From contig JAUVKE010000109.1 of assembly GCA_030592105.1 (NCBI GenBank), forward strand, positions 1 to 7,744: a stretch of 7,744 nucleotides of DNA. Direction: 5' to 3'. The stretch is from Desulfobacteraceae bacterium. GTDB taxonomy: Bacteria > Desulfobacterota > Desulfobacteria > Desulfobacterales > BuS5. The position numbers were made by a program, and so were the translations under genes. This document shows, piece after piece, positions 1 to 4,245 of this stretch. The first letter of the stretch is position 1. Every line of letters starts with the position of its first letter. The notes under the pieces are model-generated. The model saw nothing but the letters and a program-made list of their open reading frames with translations. It was not told where the DNA came from and did no database searches.

Positions 1-102
1 ACGGATTTTACAGTTGAATTTGGTCTTCACTTCAGTTATCCAATGTTTAAAAAAGAAGGCTCGCTGGCGTTTTATAAGAAAATGATGAATTTTGAATTAT
101 GA
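1..102 (+). CDS. C-terminal end of an unidentified protein (5' truncated by window)
   Basis: Frame 1 is open from the first base to a TGA at 100-102, giving 33 residues that begin TDFTVEFGLHFSYP and end KKMMNFEL. I do not recognise the family. The alternating hydrophobic and polar residues near the start would suit beta strands, but that is weak. The last eleven or so codons (from 69) lie inside the repeated leader that recurs at 2467, so the 3' end of this gene is part of the duplicated block, or the stop was supplied by the repeat. In the second copy the matching stretch is not attached to any long reading frame. The open frame is short enough to be chance, so confidence is modest. Confidence 0.4.
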   Translation, partial: TDFTVEFGLHFSYPMFKKEGSLAFYKKMMNFEL

Positions 103-188
103 ATGATGAATTAAGGAATTTTACTAATTTATAAAATGTCATTAACCGCTATCTCATTTTCATATTTTGTTGTGCCCGACAGGGCATG
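69..188 (+). repeat. Leader repeat, copy 1 (upstream of the MBL hydrolase)
   Basis: This block recurs directly at 2467-2579 before the universal stress gene. Positions 69-90 match 2467-2488 exactly. A 7-base slip in a GAATT-rich stretch follows. Positions 96-188 then match 2487-2579 at 91 of 93 bases, with differences only at 121 and 124; 125-188 is 64 of 64 identical. The block contains an AT-rich part with TATAAA at 130-135 and a small inverted repeat at 173-186. Similarity fades after 188, though GGTTATA and a purine-rich AAAGGA follow in both copies. It could be a shared promoter and 5' leader or a small dispersed repeat; I cannot tell which. Confidence 0.85.
173..186 (+). promoter_or_regulatory. 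Small inverted repeat in leader copy 1
   Basis: TGCCC-GACA-GGGCA forms a 5-bp stem with a 4-base loop, extendable by G-U pairs on the outside. It is conserved exactly in leader copy 2 at 2564-2577. It sits at the 3' end of the repeat, 18 bases before a purine-rich AAAGGATGG. There is no following T-run, so it is not a standard terminator. It could be an operator or a 5' UTR hairpin. The role is inferred only from position and conservation between the two copies. Confidence 0.4.
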
Positions 189-264
189 CTGGTTATATAA
201 AATAAAGGATGGAGTGACGTGGGGATATTTTACTACAATATTGTTTACAAATCAGGGCGACAAA

Positions 265-1008
265 ATGAACAAGTATAAAATACATCCAATTGTGATGGGT
301 ACAAAAATTTTTGACAAGGGAATGATGACTTACCAGCATGATTATGGCACCCCTTATACAATACCGATATATTGCTGGTATCTTGAGGGGGGAAATAAAA
401 AAATTATTGTGGACACAGGTGAAATCAGTCCTGTTCAATCAGAGGCAAGGGAGGCGTCAATCGGCGGCAGGATCTATACTTTTGAAGAAGGTCTCAGCCG
501 CTGGGGACTTTCCCCTGACGATATTGATGTTGTAATCCATACACATTTGCACAATGATCATTGTGAAAATGATTATAAGTGTATAAATGCCGTTTTTTAT
601 ATCCATGTCAAAGAACTGGAGCGGGTGCACAATCCCCATCCCCTTGATTTTAGATATATAGACGATTATATAACAGATGTGGAAGAGGCTGGCCAGATAT
701 CGATTATAACCGAAGATACCGAGATAATTCCGGGTATTAAGGTCATTCATACTCCGGGCCACACTGATGGAGGGCTTTCCGTGCTTGTGGAAACATCCAA
801 TGGCCAGGCTGTAATAACCGGGTGCTGCACTATTATGGAGAATTTCAATCCTCCTAAAGAAATTATCGCCATGGAGCTGGAAGTTATCCCTCCTGGAACC
901 CATGGGGACGCATACAAAGCATATGATATTATGCTAAAAATAAAAAACATGGCTGATATTCTTATACCTTTGCACGAACCCGGATTCGCGGGTGTGGATA
1001 CGATATAA
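265..1008 (+). CDS. MBL-fold metallo-hydrolase, N-acyl homoserine lactonase-like
   Basis: This 247-residue cytoplasmic protein has the metallo-beta-lactamase fold. Visible are the DTG turn at 50-52, the metal motif H94-x-H96-x-D98-H99 (in HTHLHNDH), H166 in HTPGHTDG, and a late histidine H237 in IPLHEP. Length and motif spacing suit the AHL-lactonase-like group of hydrolases, but the substrate cannot be read from the sequence and could be another lactone, ester or thioester. The usual metal-bridging aspartate is absent: the matching stretch reads ITGCCTIMENF, with C187 and C188. The frame is open back to an ATG at 136, but that start lies inside the leader repeat and has no ribosome site. I chose 265, with a weak AGGG at 254-257 and an N-terminus (MNKYKIHPI) that begins at the first strand of the fold. 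GTG at 214, preceded by AAAGGA, is an alternative. The gene stands alone, with no close neighbour downstream. Confidence 0.85.
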   Translation: MNKYKIHPIVMGTKIFDKGMMTYQHDYGTPYTIPIYCWYLEGGNKKIIVDTGEISPVQSEAREASIGGRIYTFEEGLSRWGLSPDDIDVVIHTHLHNDHCENDYKCINAVFYIHVKELERVHNPHPLDFRYIDDYITDVEEAGQISIITEDTEIIPGIKVIHTPGHTDGGLSVLVETSNGQAVITGCCTIMENFNPPKEIIAMELEVIPPGTHGDAYKAYDIMLKIKNMADILIPLHEPGFAGVDTI

Positions 1009-1051
1009 AATTTTTTTTAGGCCGCATAAATAGGGGGAATCAGCAGTTTTC

Positions 1052-1079
1052 GTTGAGGTATTAAAGTTGAGGTATTAAA
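1052..1079 (+). repeat. 14-bp perfect tandem duplication
   Basis: GTTGAGGTATTAAA occurs twice head to tail, at 1052-1065 and 1066-1079. Two units only, non-coding, and probably a replication slippage product. No third unit is present. Confidence 0.85.
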
Positions 1080-1180
1080 TAAGCATAATATTTTTTATAT
1101 TGTGTAAAGAAAATCGACACGTTATTTTTTTATTTTCAATTTAACTGAAAGGTTGTTAAACAAATTTATTGTTATGTCAC

Positions 1181-1287
1181 ATATAAATTGTCACATAAAT
1201 AATTTCACTGCGTTATCGGTCGTCGGGGTATTACAATACGCCTTCCTCCCTCTGGCCTTGTGAAATTTATTATCTGACAATCTATAG
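1181..1287 (+). mobile_element. MITE-like inverted-repeat element, copy A (107 bp, no coding capacity)
   Basis: The ends form a 28-bp terminal inverted repeat: 1181-1208 against the reverse complement of 1260-1287 agrees at 23 of 28 positions, around the core ATTGTCA. Between them is a less AT-rich centre with a GTATT/AATAC dyad at 1228-1239. A second copy lies in opposite orientation at 2286-2406: bases 1191-1260 match the reverse complement of 2327-2396 at 67 of 70. Copy A lacks a short stretch next to its right end that copy B has, so it looks internally deleted. The size, terminal repeats, absence of an ORF and presence of two copies fit a non-autonomous element moved by a transposase encoded elsewhere. 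The TA dinucleotides near both ends would fit an IS630/Tc1-type target, but I cannot confirm a target duplication. Confidence 0.65.
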
Positions 1288-1330
1288 TTAACATGTAAAA
1301 AAACTGTAATACGAGTTTGGCATTTTTTTT

Positions 1331-1361
1331 GCGTTATCATTAATTATCTGACATTTTATAG
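1331..1361 (+). repeat. Probable decayed remnant of the same MITE-like element
   Basis: GCGTTATC at 1331-1338 matches the core of copy A (1210-1217). Directly after it comes ATTATCTGACATTTTATAG (1343-1361), which matches the right end of copy A (1269-1287) with two differences. This looks like a copy with most of the centre deleted and the left end lost. The match is short, so chance similarity in AT-rich DNA is possible for part of it. Confidence 0.4.
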
Positions 1362-1388
1362 CTGTTCAGGAGCGAATTTGCTCAAATG

Positions 1389-1416
1389 TTGTTATGAAAT
1401 TGCCAGTAGATATAAA
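1389..1416 (+). promoter_or_regulatory. Possible sigma-70-type promoter for the CBS-ACT gene
   Basis: TTGTTA (1389-1394) and TATAAA (1411-1416) are separated by 16 bases. Transcription would start near 1423, leaving a leader of about 150 bases before the ATG at 1572. AT-rich DNA yields such matches by chance, so this is tentative. Confidence 0.3.
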
Positions 1417-1556
1417 ATAGAAAAAGTGTGTATGGTGCTTTATAAAAATACCTGAATGTTGTCACCGGGTCAAAAACCGGCTTTACAATAAAAAAAATCC
1501 TGAGGTCGGTATTTATGAATTAAATCTGGAACTCGAAAAGGATGGGTTATCTAAAT

Positions 1557-1563
1557 AAGGAGG
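1557..1563 (+). promoter_or_regulatory. Strong Shine-Dalgarno that fixes the CBS-ACT start
   Basis: AAGGAGG lies 8 bases before ATG 1572. It is inside the reading frame that could otherwise start at ATG 1542, which itself has only a weak purine stretch upstream. It therefore favours 1572. Confidence 0.8.
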
Positions 1564-1571
1564 TAGTTAGA

Positions 1572-2255
1572 ATGCTGGTAAAAGATTGGATGAATACTTT
1601 AGTTTTTTCAATTGATGCAGATGCATCTCTCCAAAAGGCGATTAAGCTTCAAAAAGAATTCAAAATTAATATACTGCCTGTGATGGACAATAAAAAGTTA
1701 GTCGGTATTATTACAGACCGTGATATAAAAAGGGCTTCAATTTCCGATAAAATGCCCCTCGACATTAATGAGGCGATATCTCTGGTTTCGACAGTTAAGG
1801 TAAGGGATGTAATGACGCCCCACCCCATAACCATTCCGCACGAATATACCATGCAGGAGGCGGCTGAAATTCTTTTGAACAACAAAATATCCGGTGCGCC
1901 GGTTACGGATCATGATGGAAAAATGATCGGTATTATTAATCGGAGTGATGCATTGAAGGTTTTGATGTCATTAACCGGAAGCGACAAAAAAGGTTATTTG
2001 TTTGCATTTAGTGTTAGGGACCAAGCCGGGAATATTGGAAAAATTGTTAAAATAATGCGTGATTTTGGCTGCAGGATTGCGAGTATACTCGGTTCTTATG
2101 AAAAAGCCTCCTTGAATTACAGAGATGTGTATATTCGGGTATATGATTTGGAACCGGAAAAGTATATTGAATTACTTCAAAAATTGAAAGAGACTGTTAA
2201 AGTTCGTTATGTGGTGGATTCCATACTTGATAAAAGAGAGATCTTTGAAGAGTAA
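1572..2255 (+). CDS. Tandem CBS-domain protein with C-terminal ACT-like domain (AcuB-type)
   Basis: This 227-residue soluble protein starts with two CBS domains. The first spans about 1-56 (VKDWMN at the start, LPVMDNKKLVGIITDRDI at its core). The second spans about 75-135 (VRDVMTPHPITI, then GAPVTDHDGKMIGIINRSD). Such pairs form a Bateman module that usually binds adenylates such as AMP, ATP or related ligands. Residues about 142-215 resemble an ACT domain (FAFSVRDQAGNIGKIVKIMRDFGCRIASI), a common amino-acid-sensing fold. The same order occurs in AcuB-like proteins, whose precise role is poorly defined, so I give no gene symbol. There is no enzymatic domain, so it is likely a ligand-responsive regulator of a partner protein. 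The start follows from AAGGAGG at 1557. The gene is isolated and lies between two inverted copies of a MITE-like element. Confidence 0.88.
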   Translation: MLVKDWMNTLVFSIDADASLQKAIKLQKEFKINILPVMDNKKLVGIITDRDIKRASISDKMPLDINEAISLVSTVKVRDVMTPHPITIPHEYTMQEAAEILLNNKISGAPVTDHDGKMIGIINRSDALKVLMSLTGSDKKGYLFAFSVRDQAGNIGKIVKIMRDFGCRIASILGSYEKASLNYRDVYIRVYDLEPEKYIELLQKLKETVKVRYVVDSILDKREIFEE

Positions 2256-2285
2256 GTATGAATTCAATTTATGCATATCAGATGA

Positions 2286-2406
2286 ATATAGATTGTCAGA
2301 TAATAACCAGATTTTAAAATTTGGCGCAAGGCTAGAGGGAGGAAGGCGTATTATAATACTCCGACGACCGATAACGCAGTGAAATTATTTATGTGACGAT
2401 CTATAG
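2286..2406 (-). mobile_element. MITE-like inverted-repeat element, copy B (121 bp, opposite to copy A)
   Basis: The left end, ATATAGATTGTCAGATAATAA from 2286, and the right end, read as the reverse complement of 2379-2406 (CTATAGATCGTCACATAAAT), form the same terminal repeat as copy A. The core 2327-2396 is 67 of 70 identical to copy A in inverse orientation. Copy B keeps an extra segment at about 2308-2326 with an ATTTTAAAAT palindrome that copy A lacks. Its central 2348-2359 is a perfect 12-bp palindrome (GTATTATAATAC). It starts 30 bases after the CBS stop and codes for nothing evident. Confidence 0.65.
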
Positions 2407-2466
2407 TTGCAAAATTGGATAAATCAGTAGTTTTATTCAGCCCATATTTATGGCATATGAACAGAT

Positions 2467-2579
2467 GTTTTATAAGAAAATGATGAATTATGAATGATGA
2501 ATTAAGGAATTCTATTAATTTATAAAATGTCATTAACCGCTATCTCATTTTCATATTTTGTTGTGCCCGACAGGGCATG
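2467..2579 (+). repeat. Leader repeat, copy 2 (upstream of the universal stress gene)
   Basis: This is a direct copy of 69-188 with constant offset 2391 from 2487 to 2579. It differs at two bases and lacks a 7-base GAATT-type insertion. It ends 11 bases before the ribosome site of the stress gene, so it forms nearly all of that gene's upstream region. TATAAA at 2521-2526 could be a -10 element, but no good -35 is visible at the right distance. Confidence 0.85.
2564..2577 (+). promoter_or_regulatory. Small inverted repeat in leader copy 2
   Basis: The same TGCCC-GACA-GGGCA dyad as at 173-186. Here it ends 13 bases before the AAAGGAG ribosome site, so an RNA hairpin would sit next to the initiation region of the stress gene. 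It could equally be a protein binding site. There is no direct evidence for either. Confidence 0.4.
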
Positions 2580-2590
2580 TGGTTATAAAA

Positions 2591-2597
2591 AAAGGAG
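2591..2597 (+). promoter_or_regulatory. Shine-Dalgarno that fixes the universal stress protein start
   Basis: AAAGGAG lies 7 bases before ATG 2605. It rules against the in-frame ATG at 2527, which lies inside the leader repeat without a ribosome site and would add 26 residues unlike the USP fold. Confidence 0.85.
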
Positions 2598-2604
2598 CAG
2601 TTAT

Positions 2605-3072
2605 ATGAATAAGATTGACCATATTCTGGTGCCGCTGGATGGCTCGGAGCTTTCCGAGAAAGCTTTGGTTGCCGCATATACCATCGCGGGCATGGGTAAA
2701 GCGGAGATAACCCTGTTGAGAGTATTGCATCCCGTTGAAGAAGTTATAAAAATTAATGAACACCATGCCATTTATGTAGATCAACAAATCGATTTTAGAA
2801 CAAAGCGTGCAAATGAATATTTAAAAAAAATTTGTGACCTTGCTGAAAAAACATTTACGATTAATATAGCCGTTGAAATGGGGGATGCAGCAGAGACCAT
2901 AATAAATTTTGCATGTAAAAATTCCATAGATTTGATTGTAATGTCTACCCACGGTCGTTCCGGTATGAAACGATGGGTTTACGGCAGTGTGGCTGGAAAA
3001 ATTTTAAGCAACGCGTATAATCCTGTTTTATTGATTAGATCCTATCCCGGGAAAAAAGGGGAGGAGCGCTGA
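2605..3072 (+). CDS. Universal stress protein (UspA family)
   Basis: This 155-residue cytoplasmic protein is a single USP domain of usual length. It opens with the first strand and loop HILVPLDGSELSEKAL (D12, G13 and S14 in the nucleotide pocket) and closes with the family signature. S114-T-H-G117, nine residues and G127-S128 match the ATP-binding pattern of the MJ0577-type subgroup, although the first glycine of that pattern is serine here. The final strand is NPVLLIRS (139-146). It therefore probably binds ATP and acts as a homodimer in stress or starvation survival; partners are unknown. The gene leads a compact run with the TIGR00300 gene, 49 bp downstream. Its upstream region is leader repeat copy 2, the same sequence found before the MBL gene, which suggests possible shared control. 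Confidence 0.92.
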   Translation: MNKIDHILVPLDGSELSEKALVAAYTIAGMGKAEITLLRVLHPVEEVIKINEHHAIYVDQQIDFRTKRANEYLKKICDLAEKTFTINIAVEMGDAAETIINFACKNSIDLIVMSTHGRSGMKRWVYGSVAGKILSNAYNPVLLIRSYPGKKGEER

Positions 3073-3121
3073 TACATCCCGCCCGGCTGCCTGGTAACTT
3101 TTTAATAAGGAGGATAATAAA

Positions 3122-4213
3122 ATGGTTCTTCCATATCCTGAATATAAGGTACCGGATTTTTTAACCGGTATACTTAAAGATGCTCCTGATGCCCGGGTGG
3201 AGCCCTCCCCTGAAGATGGAGTTGCTCCTGCTGATTTCTATGGGACTTCTAACCATCCTGAGTATGTTCGGAGGAAAGGAGAGTGGATTCTCGTTGCCCA
3301 GGGGAGGATGGATTCTGTTCTGGTTTTGCGTGGAGAGATGGTGGATGTGGTTGAAGCACGCAGGCTGAAAAAGGGGGATATGGTTGTTGTGGGAAGAACG
3401 GAAAATGGTGAAGAAGGAATTTATGTGCATGCAACAGGTTTTAACCCTCCGTCTGAATCCTCCTCTGATAAGTTCACGTTTCGTACCCGGGGCACAAGGG
3501 AGACTCCTTTTTCCCGATGTTATGATGAATTATATGATATTTTACGATATGACAGAGAAAACGGATATATAGTATGGGTGCTGGGACCTGCGGTCTCTTT
3601 TGATAAGGACAGCAGAGATGCAATGCAGGGGCTTATCGAAAATGGATTTTGCCATGCATTAATGGCAGGAAATGCCCTTGCAACCCATGACCTTGAAGCT
3701 GCCATTTTTCGAACAGGTCTGGGCCAGGATATATATTCCCAGAAACTTTCTCCCTTGGGGCATTACAATCACCTTGACGTATTAAATTCTATACGCAGCG
3801 CAGGTTCCATAAAAAAGGGAATGGAAAAATTGCCCATAAAGGATGGAATTATTTATGCGTGTGAAAAATGCAATGTTCCCTATGTCCTTGCAGGATCAAT
3901 TCGTGACGATGGTCCCCTTCCTGAAGTTATAGCCGATGTTTACAAGGCGCAGGATGCCATGCGGGTCCATGCCCGCCGGGCAACTACTGTAATAGCCCTT
4001 GCCACTCAATTACATTCCATAGCGTTCGGGAATATGACTCCAGGTTATCATATAGCGGATAATGGAACTGTAAGACCCGTTTTTTTTTATGTTGTTGATA
4101 TATCGGAGTTTGGCACTGATAAACTTGCAAACAGGGGGTCTTCCCAGGCTGTGGCTATTTTAACAAATGTTCAGGATTTCATGATTAATCTGTGGAAAAA
4201 TTTGTCACAATAG
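3122..4213 (+). CDS. TIGR00300 / LOR-SDH family protein, probable ornithine cyclodeaminase
   Basis: This 363-residue soluble protein is recognised by its conserved C-terminal half: WVLGPAV (152-158), AGNALATHD (182-190), GHYNHLD (213-219), AGSIRDDGPLPE (257-268) and NRGSSQA (337-343). These belong to the TIGR00300 or LOR/SDH conserved-domain family. Archaeal members, and the C-terminal part of the cyanobacterial arginine-degrading AgrE/ArgZ, are reported to convert ornithine to proline and ammonia using a bound NAD-type cofactor; some databases may name a nickel-pincer nucleotide instead, which I cannot verify. The fold is unrelated to classical ornithine cyclodeaminase (mu-crystallin type). 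Many family members are about 400 residues, with an extra N-terminal LOR/SDH region. This one starts near the next segment (PSPEDGVAPADFYGTSNHP, 28-46), so that region appears absent. The start is firm, with AAGGAGG at 3107-3113. It probably shares a transcript with the stress gene upstream and the kinase 32 bp downstream. Confidence 0.8.
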   Translation: MVLPYPEYKVPDFLTGILKDAPDARVEPSPEDGVAPADFYGTSNHPEYVRRKGEWILVAQGRMDSVLVLRGEMVDVVEARRLKKGDMVVVGRTENGEEGIYVHATGFNPPSESSSDKFTFRTRGTRETPFSRCYDELYDILRYDRENGYIVWVLGPAVSFDKDSRDAMQGLIENGFCHALMAGNALATHDLEAAIFRTGLGQDIYSQKLSPLGHYNHLDVLNSIRSAGSIKKGMEKLPIKDGIIYACEKCNVPYVLAGSIRDDGPLPEVIADVYKAQDAMRVHARRATTVIALATQLHSIAFGNMTPGYHIADNGTVRPVFFYVVDISEFGTDKLANRGSSQAVAILTNVQDFMINLWKNLSQ

Positions 4214-4245
4214 GGGTTAAAAATTTTTACGTTTAAGGAAAACAG

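Larger units (their letters stand above)
1009..1571. other. Long intergenic region between the MBL and CBS genes
   Basis: No convincing gene lies in these roughly 560 bases on either strand. A T-run directly follows the MBL stop; a 5-bp ACCCG/CGGGT stem lies inside the end of that gene, but some 20 bases before the T-run, so a terminator is not well supported. The region holds a perfect 14-bp tandem duplication (1052-1079), a MITE-like element (1181-1287), a probable decayed copy (1331-1361), a possible promoter (1389-1416) and a weak CCGG/CCGG hairpin (1465-1480). Base composition is strongly AT-rich outside the MITE core. Confidence 0.7.
2256..2604. other. Intergenic region between the CBS-ACT and universal stress genes
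   Basis: About 350 non-coding bases are made up largely of repeats: the inverted MITE-like copy B (2286-2406), roughly 60 bases of unremarkable AT-rich DNA, then leader repeat copy 2 (2467-2579) and the ribosome site of the stress gene. I see no clear hairpin-plus-T-run terminator after the CBS gene; the element's own terminal repeats could fold in RNA and slow read-through. Confidence 0.7.

Noticed and set aside
136..264. ATG at 136 as start of the MBL hydrolase
   Set aside because: It lies inside the repeated leader, has no ribosome site within range, and adds 43 residues with no match to the MBL fold; ATG 265 starts at the first strand of the fold.
457..903. 148-codon minus-strand open frame opposite the MBL gene
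   Set aside because: It lies wholly opposite a gene with intact catalytic motifs, shows no recognisable domain, and looks like a shadow frame.
976..1018. Rho-independent terminator after the MBL gene
   Set aside because: An ACCCG/CGGGT stem exists inside the gene end, but about 20 bases separate it from the T-run, so the usual stem-then-T geometry is not met.
1542..1571. ATG at 1542 as start of the CBS-ACT protein
   Set aside because: The strong AAGGAGG lies inside that extension and is correctly spaced for ATG 1572, where the CBS domain begins.
2527..2604. ATG at 2527 as start of the universal stress protein
   Set aside because: It is in the leader repeat without a ribosome site, while AAAGGAG is well placed for ATG 2605, where the normal USP N-terminus begins.
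1009..2604. CRISPR array
   Set aside because: The repeats here are two or three copies, inverted or far apart, with no regular spacers and no cas genes.
4218..4229. 12-bp palindrome TAAAAATTTTTA between the TIGR00300 and kinase genes
   Set aside because: It is pure A/T in an AT-rich gap, could arise by chance, and makes neither a stable terminator nor a recognisable operator.
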